A DNA stretch of 64,000 nt from Certhia americana (Eukaryota; Chordata; Aves; Passeriformes; Certhiidae): contig CM031879.1 in NCBI GenBank assembly GCA_018697195.1, positions 25,727,660 through 25,791,659 of the forward strand, given 5' to 3'. Positions 52,601 through 64,000 of this stretch are shown here, piece after piece; positions within the stretch are counted from its first letter, which is position 1, and each line of letters starts with the position of its first letter. Made by a program: the position numbers and the translations under genes. Under the pieces are notes generated by a model. That model was given only the letters and a program-made list of their open reading frames with translations. It had not been told where the DNA came from and did not search any database.

Positions 52601-54423
52601 ATCTATTGCTCTACCTAAGACTGTGCAATGCACCCAGCAGGGTTTCTGCAATTGCTTTCCTGAGAAAGATTCCCTTTGCTCTCAGCCTTTGAAATTCTCA
52701 TTTCACTAATTTTCATTCCTAGCACCTCAGGTGGTCTTGAGGGAACATTCCCGCCTGCTTGCACACCATTCCCCACACTCTTTAATTTCACCTCACTTTG
52801 CCATGTTATTTTACCTATAAAAAAATTGCAGAATTGCAGCTGACCTCAGTGCATGCCATTTCTCCTTTCCTTTACTACATGCTCTGACCGATATAATAAA
52901 AATAATACTGATTATAATAATTTTAAAAACTTTACAGATGTTTGTTTTTTATGTGGAAAACACATAAAAAAATAAGCAACATTCACTCTACTTCAAATAC
53001 ATTCCTCAACAGATAAAAGAATAAATCCCCTTCTTGTGAAACTCCGTAATGTAACCACATTTATCATTAAATTTTGCAACTATAGGTCTTCTATAATACT
53101 CACAGAAGGAAGTTAACAATCAACCCTCAATTAAAATATATAAGTACAGCACTTGTAAAAATATTACCAAGAAATACAACATTGTACAGATGCACAAAAC
53201 AGAGTTCAAAGTCAGTATTTTTTTGTGTGTGCACTCTAAAAAGTACCATATTTAATGATTCAGTCCTCTGCTGTGCAGAGTGTCTCCTGCAGGGTGCCAA
53301 GTGCCTTCAACTCTTAAGTCTGTCTCTCTTCAGAAGCATTGGAAAATTGAGCTATAAAGCAGTAAGGTACTTCTTTCTAAAATAATGCTCTCTATTTGAC
53401 TTGAAAAGAAATCTTTCACAGAAGGAATGAAAGCTACCGCTGAGACATTCTTGACAGAAAAGCAAGTTGATTCAAGTGGCCAGTTCTTATGTTTTTGTGA
53501 TAACAATTCATCAAGTCTTGGTGATCAAAAATGATGGAAAAGGAAATAAAAGGGAAAAATACATGGCAGCTAAATGGAGCTTTGAGCCAACCCCAGACTT
53601 TGTGAAGTTTGACAAGATGCAAAAGTTTGATGTTTCAAAGTTCTTAAAAATATATTTATATGTTGAGAGGCACTGTTTCCATAAAGTTGATTTTATAGAA
53701 GACCATTTAATTTCTTGGTTTTTCAGGTAGGATTCCATGGTGATCTATCACTCCCAATTCGATCTTTTACATCACGCTATGTTATCTTTCAAATTACATA
53801 ACAGAAATGGTTGAACAGGAAATAACAGGGAGAACTTCAAACAAAAACCTTCTGGCACGTAAGGGATTGGATCTTTGACACAGAAAAGGCACTTCCCACG
53901 ACGTCCCGGTAGCCCCTACTCTGTCATGCCATTGAATCTCCAAAGCATTGGAAAAGGTCTGATCCAAGACAAAAGGTGTACTAATTTCCACCACCACCCC
54001 ATCAATTGTGTGTGTAGGAGGCCAGAGTGGAGGAGAAAGGGGATTACCAGGTGGAGTGCTTAGGATAGGCCAATCTGTCCAAAGTCCTATACACCATAGT
54101 GCCCTTTAGGGCATTTTATATGCACACATTTCTTCACAGACATCAAAATCCTAGCTGCAAAGCCATACTCATGAAAGCTGGGACATTTATTTTTTCTTCT
54201 TACATGCCATCTCCACCCAAGCACTTGTAGTCCAGATAGCAGAGAAGAAGGAACATTTCATCAAGAAACTTGAAAAGATATTCCCAGATTCCCAAAAAAA
54301 AAGCAGAAACTTCCCAGGGTGCTTTTTTCTTAGATATTTGGTTTTGCTGGGTCTAGCTGTGTTGTCAATTCTTATTTGATTACTTTCTGACCTGTAAAAC
54401 GTTGTTTTCTTTGTCAAGCAAAG

Positions 54424-54455
54424 TAATTTTTCTTTTTCTTTTTCTTTCTTTTTTG
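54424..54455. repeat. Pyrimidine (TTTTTC)n-like repeat
   Basis: Short imperfect array of T-runs separated by single C residues. Confidence 0.75.
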
Positions 54456-56439
54456 CTATGGCTTGATCCTAACATAATTTTATGATGAATAAGAACCAGA
54501 ATGGTTCCATGTGATTTCCATCACCTTCCTATTCAGGTCTGGGTGTAGGTTCCAGACAATGTTGTATCTTCAGCTTCACAGGTATTTGGAAAATTTGGAT
54601 AGTTCACAATTTCCCACTATTCCAAGGGATATTTGACTTCAGTTATATAAAAAATATTAATATCTAGAAAAAATGCATTACATATAAGAAGTAAGTTACA
54701 AATTTCAGCCACTTTGAAGTAAAACATCTTGTAATTCTACACTGTGATTTTGAATGCAAACAATTTCTTCTTTAATGCAATCCAGAATATCATTTAAATC
54801 TCTAGCATAATCCAAAGAGATCTTACAAGATGATTTTGATGGATGGTGGGAATCAAGTCAGAAGACACAGTACAATGAGGGAATTTAGTTAAGCACATCT
54901 ATATTACAATTATTTTTAAAAAGAAAAAAAATTACTACAACTGACAGGGACCTAATTCTGCCTAAAAATAACATCTACAGGATTTTTTCCATAATTTCTA
55001 TTTTTATCTTCTTCCTATTCAAGTCACCATCAGAAAATAATTTGTTGAATATGACATCTTACTTGTAAGCATTCTCTTTTTCCAGATACTTTTGGACAAC
55101 AGACTATATTCTGTATTAAACTTCAGTCAGTTGTCTAGGTTTGGCTTTCTTGTATACACCCTTTTCCAAATGGTCACCACTGCACTTTTAGTCTCAGTAG
55201 GAGCCTGAGAATTTTGAAAAACTGATGACATGTTAAGCAGAAATCCTGAGTTGACCAAAATTTCTGTGTGGAAAAATGTGACTCATATTTTAACAAACTA
55301 TATTTAAAACACATGTATAGTTTAGGAAAGAAGAAGAGTACGATGCTGAACATTTTTAATTCTCACTAAGAGGAAGGCACAAGCTTAGCAGCTTACATAA
55401 TGTTGCAGGCTATAGTTCCAGATCTGGAATGGATAATGGATGTAGGCACTAGTTTAAATGGAAATTTCCTATTGGCACACCAAATCTGCAACTAGTTTCT
55501 TTTAAAGTACACATAATGGAGATTAACTCTTTTGAGCCTGCCAATCTTTATTCCACAAGCAATCAAAATTAAATAATAGGTCACTTAAAAGTCACAGGAA
55601 CAACTCATGATTAAAGAATTTTAATATATTATTGGCTCAGATAATTTAATATTTCAAAACTCAGAAAATATATTATCCACAGCTGCTTTCTTCAGCAGTG
55701 CTTTGAGTATGTTTATCTTGATAAATTATATAATATCCTAAATTAGGGTTGAAAATAACAAAAACATTATCATATAATAACAAGTTAGCTTTGAAGATAA
55801 ATCATTCCTAATGATTTTCCAATATATGTCACTTCTATGATTCTAATAGGGAAAAATAACATATTAATATATGCTAAAATTTTTATTTGCATTTGTAATT
55901 AGCATGAGAAAGTAGTATGCAATATATATACCATGATTGTCAAAGGACTTATAGATCAAAAAATGTTCTAGAAATAATTGTTGAGTGTTGCCAACTACTA
56001 ACTGAATAAATAATTCATAATCCAACTCTGCAGAATTTAGGTCTCAAAGAGAAGGGATTATGAACATACATACAACTAAATATTTGAGGTTTTTCTCTCT
56101 TTTAACCAAATCCATATAATGTGTGTTTCTTTGCCTTCAAAAAAATACTTTGTATTTTAAAAGGAGAAATTTTAGAAAGGGATTTGAAAGCAAATATACA
56201 AAAAAAAGGGAAGGAATCATCAAAAGCCAAAATATACTTGTAGGGATTCCACATTTTATTGATAGGCAACCCATCTCTGTAGGAGGAATGACTAGGATTG
56301 TTCAGGCTAAGATGAAGGTGTTGGAAAGAAGGTATGATAGAGATCAATAAAACCACAGTCCCTTTCATTTCTGGCCCAGGGTCTTTCTGCACCATACATC
56401 ACAGAAGGTTCAGAGAAAATTCTGGGGGGAAAAGATCAT

Positions 56440-56535
56440 TCTGAGCTACCTGATCTTCACTGAGCGTGTCCTGCTGGCCACTGTCAGTGATCGGAGGCTG
56501 TATTCACCATCTGACCACTTTGTGCCCTCTTCTAC
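56440..56535. mobile_element. Possible ancient CR1/L3-type LINE tail
   Basis: 'cctgctggccactgtcagtg' followed by 'atcggaggctg' and 'tctgaccactttg' resembles the conserved 3' end of old amniote CR1 elements ('ggccactgtcagagacaggatactgg...tggtctgaccc'). The match is from memory and interrupted, so this is a weak call. A conserved host exon or element would be the alternative, but no coding frame is evident. Confidence 0.35.
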
Positions 56536-57934
56536 AGATGCTTATTTAAAGACATAGGAGCACCAGTATATGGTATGTCAAAAATCACAGCAGGAATATA
56601 ACCTCTAAGTTATGAATCTTAGTTGTGGAGGAATAGCCTGGGAAGAAAGGCAATGTATCATATAGCTAATTCTACATCTGTAGTGAATTCTTCAATGAAA
56701 AGCTTTTACTCCTATCCATAACATTTTATGTACAATCTTCCTTATTACCAATACGTCTATGAATTTAAAATGTCTGGTTTTCCTCTGAAGAATCTTTGAA
56801 GAATAAATATGAATAAATAATACTTACTGAAAATAATCATTATGTCCTATTCATACCCATCTGGTGTATAGGTGTATATACCCTCATGGTGACTGGATGT
56901 AACAAAGTATTTGGTATATAAAAAAACATAGACCATACCAAAATAGTCTACTGATACCCATCAAGAACAGATGGCTGTAAGGAGTTATGACTGGTCACAT
57001 ACTGCCTTGTGTGATATTAACCAATAAGATTGGTGTTCCTCATAATGACTAAGATGCTTCTAAATTTGTTTGCTCATCACCATCTGCCAGGATGAGGGTT
57101 GACCAAGTAGGTGCAAAACAACAAGAAATTTAGTGCATCTTTCTTATAAGTCCAGTTATAGGTACATAAAATATCTGTATCCAGTACCTCATGCAGGCAA
57201 CAAATCCAGCAAATCACCACTGATCATCATTGGTGAAGTTTTCCTTTCCAAATCAAACAATTTTTTTTCTGATAGCTCTTCTTTTTATTTGGTTCAAGAA
57301 AGATGATTTTTGGGATCATGAAAGACTATCTAATGCCCTGTGACACCATTTCAAACTATCAGGGAAAATAGATGTGAACAGCTGGCATTGCTGTATTATT
57401 ATGTGACCTCTTTCTTTCCCAAGGATGGTCAAGATTTTAAAAAAAATGAATCAATGAAGTGGCATAGTAGAGCACGTAGAGAAATTTCTTATGTCATAAT
57501 CTGTTTTGAAATGACAGTTAAAATGTGATGTCATCTTATATCAGATAACAATATAGCTCCTGGAAGAATATTTTGCAAATGAAGCTAAAAAAAAAATGGT
57601 AATCTTTTTTCCACCAGACAGGAATACTTATTCTGAGCTTTAGAATTCCTTGAAAGAAGGTGTTGTAGAAAAGAGGGGGAAAAAAAACCAAAAACCAGAA
57701 GTTATCGTAGAGATATGAACTTGAAATATATGTAGTTTCCTTTTCAAAGATCTAGGTTTAATTTCAAACTCCACAAAGTGCTTTAGTCTTGAAATCAGTA
57801 CAACTTGTGGGACAGTGAGAGCAAAATAAATATGAAAATAATGTGCTCCTGGAAATGACTGCGCAGTATAATAAATTTCAGTGTTTAGAAATTTATCTAA
57901 TTCTATGGATTTTCTATGGAAAAATATCTATTCT
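56536..57934. other. Unique AT-rich DNA, no gene recognised
   Basis: Only short frames; nothing recognisable. Confidence 0.5.
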
Positions 57935-59020
57935 ATGGATGCAGAAAAATCTGTGAATGTTGTATACCTGGACTTCAGCAAGTTTGACACTGTCTCCCAC
58001 AGCACACTCCCAGAAAATCTGGCAGCCCATGGCTTGGACAGGAGCACTCTGTGCTGGGTTAGGAACTGTCTGGATTGCCTGGCCCAGAGAGTGGTGGTGA
58101 GCAGTGCTGCATCCAGCTGGGGTCCAGGCACCAGTGGTGTCCCCCAGGGTCTGTGCTGGGGACTGTTCTGGTCAATGTTTTTATTGATGGCTTGGATGAG
58201 GGTGTTGGGTCTTTTGTTAGTAAACTGGTAATGACACTGGGAGTGTGTGTTGATCTGTTGAAAGGTAGGAGGGCTCTGCAGAGAGACGCGGAATGGTTGG
58301 ATGGATGGGCAGAGTCCAACAAGATGAAGTTTTATAAGTCCAAGGGCTGGGTCCTTCATTTTGGCCATAGCAACCCCCTTCAGTGTTACAGGCTGGGGTT
58401 GGTGTGGCTGGACAGTGCCCAGGCAGAAAGGGACCTGGGAGTGCTGGTGACAGCCAGCTGGACATGAGCCAGCAGAGTGTCCTGGTGGGCAAGAAGGCCA
58501 AGGGCATCCTGTCCTGGATCAGGAATGGTGTGGCCAGCAGGAGCAGGGAAGTCATTCTGCCCCTGTACTGGGCACTGGTGAGGCCACACCTTGAGTGCTG
58601 TGTCCAGTTCTGGCCCCTCAGTTTGGGAAGGACATTGAGACACTGGAGAGCATCCAGAGGAGGCAACGAGGCTGGTGAGGGGCTGGGAACACAAACCCTG
58701 TGAGGAACAGCTGAGAGAGCTGGGGGTGTTTAGCCTGGAGAAAATGAGACTCAGGGGTGACCTTATCACTCTCTACAACTTCCTGAAGGGTGGGTGTAGT
58801 CAGGTGAGGGTTGGTCTCTTTCTCCAGGCAGCAACTGACAGAACCAGAGGTTGCAGTCTCAAGCTGCATCAAGGGAAAATTAAGTTGGATATTAGGAAAA
58901 AAGTTTTTCACAGAAAGAGTGATAAAGTACTGGGATGGTCTGCCTGGGGAGGTGGTGGAGTCGCCATCCCTGGATGTGTTTAAAAAAAGACTGGATGTGG
59001 CACTCAGTGTCAGGGTCTAG
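57935..59020 (+). pseudogene. CR1 ORF2 reverse-transcriptase C-terminal part, frameshifted
   Basis: Consecutive segments in different frames give 'VNVVYLDFSKFDTVSHSTLP' (RT motif A; one residue is missing from SKAFDTVSH), 'SSWGPGTSGVPQG' (motif B), 'GSVLGTVLVNVFIDGLDEGV', then 'DLLKGRRALQRDAEWLDGWA', '[20 protein letters not shown]', '[20 protein letters not shown]', '[20 protein letters not shown]' and '[14 protein letters not shown]' before a stop at about 59020. Frame changes fall near 58148, 58460, 58660 and 58890. Where SKFADDTKLG is expected the sequence reads SKLVMTLG, so the two catalytic aspartates are lost and about two codons are deleted. The protein reverse-transcribes CR1 RNA at nicked target DNA in intact elements; this copy cannot. 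Confidence 0.93.
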
Positions 59021-59072
59021 TTGAGGTGTTAGGGCAAAGGCTGGACTCAATGATCTTGAAGGTCTGTTCCAA

Positions 59073-59101
59073 CCTAGTGATTCTGTGATTCTGTGATTCT
59101 G
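59073..59101 (+). repeat. CR1 3'-terminal octamer repeat (TGATTCTG)n
   Basis: About three and a half copies of the 8-bp unit end the CR1 element. CR1 lacks poly-A and instead ends in such short tandem units. Confidence 0.93.
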
Positions 59102-60765
59102 ATCTCAATATTCAGACAAAATTTTCTTATCCTTAGTTTCATCCTATTACTCCTATCAAGAATTCAACATACAGATGATATTGTATATAACAAAATTACT
59201 CAGCTCTGAAAAAATATTTCCCAGGTTTTTTGCCTCCAGGAAGCAGTAGTGGTATTGTTTTAAGACTATAATTATTAAATTTTTTTTTGTTTATTATTAG
59301 TCATTAGTTTGTGGGTATGAAATATCATCTTTTTTCTGAACAAGGATTTTATATTTAAGAGGTTTGTCTTCAATTGCATTAGTCACCTTTGGCAGCACTT
59401 TATAATGAATTGCATTTTTGCTGGAGAAGGAAAAAGGGTGAAAATATTAGAAGGAAATAATTGAATGAGTCCATGTAGTTAATTAATTATTAATCAGAAG
59501 CTGATGAAGTGACTTTCTAATATAAATCTCCACAATGGGGATCCTGTTCAGTAAAGAGTAACTTTGTCTTTTATTACTTTGGGTCTATAAATGTAGTGAT
59601 ACTGTCTGTACAGTTAACATAATTCTGCTCTAATGAAGATGGTGAAGTGTTATGCAAAAAGCTCTTTTTGTTCAAAAATACTGCTCATTTTCCTTATTAG
59701 CTATTGTCAGTATTCATGTTGCTGCAAGACATCAACACTGAGAGCAATTAAGATGAACATCCTACATCTGGTCAAGTTTTTTTTCATTAGCTCAGATTAA
59801 GACTCAGTTGAAAAACTGAGCAACGGTGCAAATTTTTGGCATAGTTGTAACTTATGGCGGAACTCCCATCCTCATCTCCAACCTCTGACAAGCATCCTCT
59901 TGGACCATAGGTCTACCCCTGTCCTAATTTTGAATTTCTGGTATTACCTTCTTGTCAGTATGCCCTTCACCAATGCAGATATAATGCATAATCTTTTTTT
60001 TTTCTTTCTTTTTTTGTTTTTTTTTTTTTTTTAATTTTTTTGTTTAGAGCAAACTGAATATACTTGCTCTTTGTGAGACCCAGGGACTACTCTACCGTCT
60101 TGGAAATATTTTCATATTACACTGAAATCAAATATTAATTACTGAGTCATTTCAAAAAGGAAAATTTCTATTTCCTCTATTTCCAAACTTCATCCCATTT
60201 CCTATACAATCACTTTATATTAAGATGTTGATTATACATTAGTTTATGTCTGGAGAGCTCATGAATATGAAAAATAAATGCCTAGCTATTATTGTTAAGG
60301 TGTTGTCATTACAGGACATTTTTACTGTTGAAGGCAAAATATTTTGTAATGCCACTGAATAAATTCTGCTATACCATAGTAGCAGGTGTTTTTTATTATT
60401 TATCTATGTGAGTTGGCATGTTGCTCCACTGCCATAATTTCAGGCATTTAAATTCCTATTTGTATGCCAAAACATCATGATAAGGCTTAAGGTAACTGGA
60501 GTCCATTGGGATGCAAATTTCCAACATTAATTTTCCTTAGAAATTTAGGTACATAGAGACCTCCTGGTTACTCCTAAATCTATTTCAGATGTGTCTGCCT
60601 TGAGTACTTTGACAAGTACACTAAGTACTTGTCTGCAGAGAGTAAGCAAAACATCTACCAAGAACACTGTGCAGATTAGGTCACAGAGAGAACAAAATTA
60701 AACATCTGAGAATGGTGCCTTAATCTTTCAGCTAACAAGTAAACAGTGTCTTCAGGATACAGAAT
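59102..60765. other. Unique AT-rich DNA, no gene recognised
   Basis: T-rich interrupted tract at 59994-60048. Otherwise no repeat or coding feature. Confidence 0.5.
59994..60048. repeat. T-rich low-complexity tract
   Basis: Runs of T interrupted by single C, G or AA over about 55 bp. Confidence 0.85.
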
Positions 60766-60905
60766 ATCTTGTTCTTTTCCATTATCATTCTGCGATTTTT
60801 GATATTTCATTGAGAAATGCAAAATACTAAGAACTTTTAGCTTCTAGTATGATAAAAATATGGGTGTTCCCATTTTTCTTTTTCTTTTGGAGTTATTCCA
60901 CTTAC
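60766..60905 (+). repeat. Direct repeat, likely donor copy (pair with 63377-63516)
   Basis: This 140-bp segment is repeated 2611 bp downstream in the same orientation with six substitutions and no length changes. It is not flanked by the 19-bp duplication that brackets the other copy, so this is likely the source. The sequence is AT-rich with no coding or transposon features that I recognise. Confidence 0.95.
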
Positions 60906-61024
60906 ACAGTGTAATTAAATAGTGACTCAGCCAAAGAGCATAAGAAACTGATTGTATAACTGGTTCAGTTTACAAGCAGTGGTGAAGGGAAACGTGGATT
61001 TTTCTTTCCAACAAAAATTAATAA
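60906..61024. other. Unique spacer
   Basis: No feature seen. Confidence 0.5.
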
Positions 61025-61051
61025 AATAACAATAATAATAATAGTAATAAA

Positions 61052-61124
<73 letters not shown>
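61025..61124. repeat. (AAT)n trinucleotide microsatellite
   Basis: Imperfect AAT units lead into about 24 perfect units from roughly 61052 to 61124, then AGTAGTGG. Antisense translation gives a false poly-isoleucine frame. Long perfect arrays of this kind are usually length-polymorphic. Confidence 0.97.
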
Positions 61125-63360
61125 GTAGTGGAAGAAGAAACTGAAACCCTGACTCTCTCCTCAAGAATGAGCACTCTAGTAAGTGCAATTAAATCAATCT
61201 TTTTGGAAGACACATATTTTCCTAGGCAAAGTGGAACAATACCAAGCAGGCAGATTGAGGGTCCCTCAGCTCATCTACCTGATGATTAAAAGACCCTTCT
61301 GGGAGATATGGCTTCCAATCTTCATGAAGGGATGAAACATTTAGCATGGGTCTCCCTGGGCAGAAAGGAATTTAATTACAAATTTGTGTTTAGAAGTACA
61401 AACTTGAAGGTGAGCTGGTACTTAAACTGTAAGGAAATAAATGATTTATTCCTCTGTCCTCAGCATCTTAAATTATCTTAAACAATCCTTTAGTCAGTAT
61501 GTTTGATTTTGGGAACTTGACAGAGGGCTGTGAATCCCTTCTTTCAGTTCAAAATAAAATTTGATTTCTTGACCTGGTCGTAAAAGATCTGCACAAGCTC
61601 ATAGAGCTAGTAAAAGATCGTGTACTCATCATCCACACTTATGATTTTTCAGTTACTGTCCTTATGTCAAAGCTTTCTTTTATTTTGCTCTCTCCAAGAA
61701 AGATGAAAGTAAACAGATGTGAAAGTCTAGGTAGAAAACTTCTTCATATTTAAGGAAATAAGATTGAGTTCCCAACCCATGATTATTTGACTTTGAATGA
61801 TTCTAAGCAATTCCACTCTAGCACAGCATGTGTTAATACAATTTCAGTGGTGTGAAACTGAAATCCACTTAAAATTATCTTTACAAGATAAGTGGGTGAG
61901 AAAAAGAAAATGTAGTGCCAATATTTTCTTAAATATCACACTAAATTTATAGTATACCACATTCCTTCATCCAAAAGGAAACCACTGTTTCTTGTTTCTT
62001 GTGTAAATAAAATAAAGAGTTAGGAAATCTCTTCCATTTCCTATGTATTTCATTGGTTTGACAGAAAGATAAGCTGTTTCCTTTCAATAGCCAGGCATAA
62101 TGCGTGCCATTTTTGACTTGTCTTCAATATACAACAAATTTCCTACTGTCAATGAAAACCTCTTCAGACTGCCTAGGACACAAACTTCAGCCACTGAAGA
62201 ATGCTTCATTGATCTAAAGTCATGGGTTTAACGGCACAGTTTTTAACATTTGTTTCCTAGCTTTTCTTAATTCATTCTGGGCTTCAAAAATATCTTGACA
62301 TGATTGAACCAAATAAACCTATTATTCTAAAATGACAGTCCTGAGTTGCTTAGTTTGAGAGACCAGATATAATATTTAATCATTGAGTACAGTAGCTACT
62401 TTTATCAGAAATATTAACAGCCTATGAAGTCATAGAAATGAATATATAGGTTTATTGCAGATAGTAAGCTTGGGATGGAGAAAAAAGCAAGGAACAGTTA
62501 TTTTCAAAATATTATTGTACTTTGACTTTCTATCCCCCCACCTGCTCCATCTACAAGCCCACCTTTTCCCCAATGATAAGCAAATTGCTAAACATAACGT
62601 TTATATATATCAGCAATGATCTTTTGGGAAGTACAAAACTCTTGCAGAGTCCAAGACTTTTAAAATGTTTAGCTTTGTTCCCTTTTAATTTGACCACATT
62701 TTTTTTCAAACCATTTATAAAAATATCATTGTTTCTAGGCAAGCAATGACTTTGATAGGATTTGTATTTATGTAAAACAGAATTCTCCTCTACAGAAGAA
62801 ATATTCTGGAGGTTAAAGATTTATTTTGAGTAAGCTTGTCAGTTTGCTTAATTTTGGATTTAAAGACAATAATACAAAGTACATAAGAGCTGCTGTGATT
62901 CAAGATTAGGGTGGTACTAAATTTAGATGAAAGTCTTTGAGGAAAAGGAAAACACTAATCAAAAATATTTTGAAATAGTGGCAATGGTGCATATTTTAAA
63001 AATTATTATTTAACATCTCAAATAACAAAGGACTAAGAGGCTGACAAATGTAAGAAATCAAAGAAACATGTAAATGGGAGTATGACTATTAATAAAATGG
63101 GACCATGGTGAAGACTAGGACCCAGAAATGTAATTGAACCTATGACCCCAACAAATCAATATTATTTGAAATACAAAGAATATAACTCAAATAAGTTGCA
63201 CTATACCTAGACCTCTCCTGATACAGTTTTTTATAGTCTCTTGTGAATAAGAGCATTCTTCTGCTCAGCTTCTGGACCTCTAAGTCTGCACTGAAATTAC
63301 ATGTTGGTGTAAGAGCAGAGGGGTATTGGATGAAGGCAAGTATTTTGGGGAAATTGAATT
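61125..63360. other. Unique AT-rich DNA, no gene recognised
   Basis: Short chance frames only (up to 75 codons). No transposon recognised. Confidence 0.5.
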
Positions 63361-63379
63361 GACTGTACCAGTCATAATC
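63361..63379. repeat. 19-bp direct repeat, left flank of insertion
   Basis: GACTGTACCAGTCATAATC, identical to 63521-63539. It looks like a target site duplication around the inserted copy of the 60.8-kb segment. Within it GACTG and CAGTC are self-complementary around a TAC centre. Confidence 0.9.
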
Positions 63380-63516
63380 TTGTTTTTTTCCATTATCGTT
63401 TTGCGATTTTTGATATTTCATTGAGACATGCAAAATACTAAGAACTTGTAGCTTCTAGTATGATAAAAATATGGGAGTTCCCATTTTTCTTTTTCTTTTG
63501 GAGTTATTCCACTTAC
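63377..63516 (+). repeat. Direct repeat, inserted copy
   Basis: The 140 bp match 60766-60905 at 134 positions. It starts inside the left 19-bp repeat (3-bp overlap 'atc') and ends four bases before the right one. The bounded copy and flanking duplication indicate a templated insertion rather than a simple tandem duplication. Confidence 0.95.
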
Positions 63517-63520
63517 TTAT

Positions 63521-63539
63521 GACTGTACCAGTCATAATC
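63521..63539. repeat. 19-bp direct repeat, right flank of insertion
   Basis: Exact copy of 63361-63379. The next base differs between the two (T after the left copy, A after the right), so identity stops at 19 bp there. Confidence 0.9.
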
Positions 63540-64000
63540 AGTATAAGTCTGTCTACCTTACTTCAGGTAAAGTTTCTTGCCTATTTGCTTGCTTGAATCT
63601 TGCTTTATTCCCTATAAATAATGTCAAATTTGTTTCAGAAAAAGGTAGAAGAAATGTTGCCAAACAATGTCATAGTGTCATTGTTCTCTCAAAATCTAAA
63701 GATTCATTTCTGTTAATATTTTCAAGTAAAATGATGGCCCAAACTGGCATAAATTTGTATACCCAGCTAAATATTTGAATTTTTTTAAAAAAATAATTCA
63801 TTTTGATCAGCAGAAGTACTTGTTTTAAAATTTTAAAAGATTCATTAATGATATACTGAATATAGAGAGTAGTTTTTTGAAGAAAAAAAAAAAAAAAACC
63901 TAATTGAAGAACTGAATTTTTTCCTCAGTAGAATTTCTACTGAGTTATCATATTTCTATGTAATGTTTTGATTTTTATGAATGTGTTCAGATACTTGGCC
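63540..64000. other. Unique AT-rich DNA, no gene recognised
   Basis: Contains a poly-A run at about 63882-63898. No gene or transposon recognised; the window ends in unique sequence. Confidence 0.5.

Larger units (their letters stand above)
47784..56439. other. Unique AT-rich DNA, no gene recognised
   Basis: Nearly nine kilobases of short chance frames (up to 102 codons). An A-rich patch lies at 49500-49572, a 13-bp inverted repeat at 49653-49696, and a (TTTTC)n-like patch at 54424-54455. A donor/acceptor pair at 52445-52520 would define a 76-nt intron, but the joined frame stops at once. No exon could be supported. Confidence 0.5.
57935..59101 (+). mobile_element. CR1 LINE, longest copy, with (ATTCTGTG)n tail
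   Basis: A roughly 1.17-kb 5'-truncated CR1 in sense orientation runs from the mid-RT domain to the 3' terminus. It ends with 'ggactcaatgatcttgaagg', 'tctgttccaacctagtgatt' and three ATTCTGTG-type units. It is much better preserved and more GC-rich than its surroundings. The left edge is where 'tgtatacctggacttcagca' (VYLDFS) begins after AT-rich host sequence. Confidence 0.96.

Noticed and set aside
58217..58769. Minus-strand frames of 127-149 codons at 58 kb
   Set aside because: Antisense shadows of the sense-oriented CR1 reverse transcriptase.
60965..61213. Open frame encoding a long poly-isoleucine stretch
   Set aside because: Direct product of the (AAT)n microsatellite read in antisense.

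Overview
The window looks like a gene-poor, AT-rich stretch of vertebrate nuclear DNA, almost certainly from a bird. The evidence is several CR1-type LINE copies with the avian hallmarks: 5' truncation, and 3' ends reading (ATTCTATG)n or (ATTCTGTG)n just after a 'TTGAAGGTC..TTCCAACC'-like stretch. There are also solo LTRs with 6-bp target duplications, as in avian ERVK-type elements. A songbird or other neoavian is my best guess, but that is inference.

I recognise no host protein-coding gene, tRNA, rRNA or CpG island. All open frames are short (about 60-185 codons). The longest ones lie inside CR1 copies, LTRs or their antisense strands; the rest have low-complexity or unrecognisable products and look like chance frames.

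Layout: 0-9 kb is mostly unique sequence with a degraded minus-strand CR1 (about 2.3-2.6 kb) and long poly-T/poly-A tracts (4.5, 5.2, 8.4, 8.7 kb). From 9.8 to 13.5 kb there are three CR1 fragments, one with an internal deletion. From 13.5 to 30.7 kb the sequence is unique and AT-rich with microsatellites. A plus-strand CR1 lies at 30.8-31.2 kb. At 36.6 and 37.8 kb there is an 80-bp direct duplication. At 39.0-40.85 kb a minus-strand CR1 is split by a 610-bp solo LTR that carries its target duplication. At 46.2-47.8 kb there are two more minus-strand LTRs and a (GTTA)n array. At 57.9-59.1 kb lies the longest CR1, with a broken reverse transcriptase. An (AAT)n array sits at 61.05 kb. At 63.4 kb a 140-bp copy of sequence from 60.77 kb has been inserted between two 19-bp direct repeats.

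No set of genes works together here; the content is mobile-element fossils and simple repeats in unique DNA. The best leads are the templated insertion at 63.4 kb, the nested LTR in CR1 at 39.3-39.9 kb and the 36.6/37.8 kb duplication. I found no convincing undescribed gene system.
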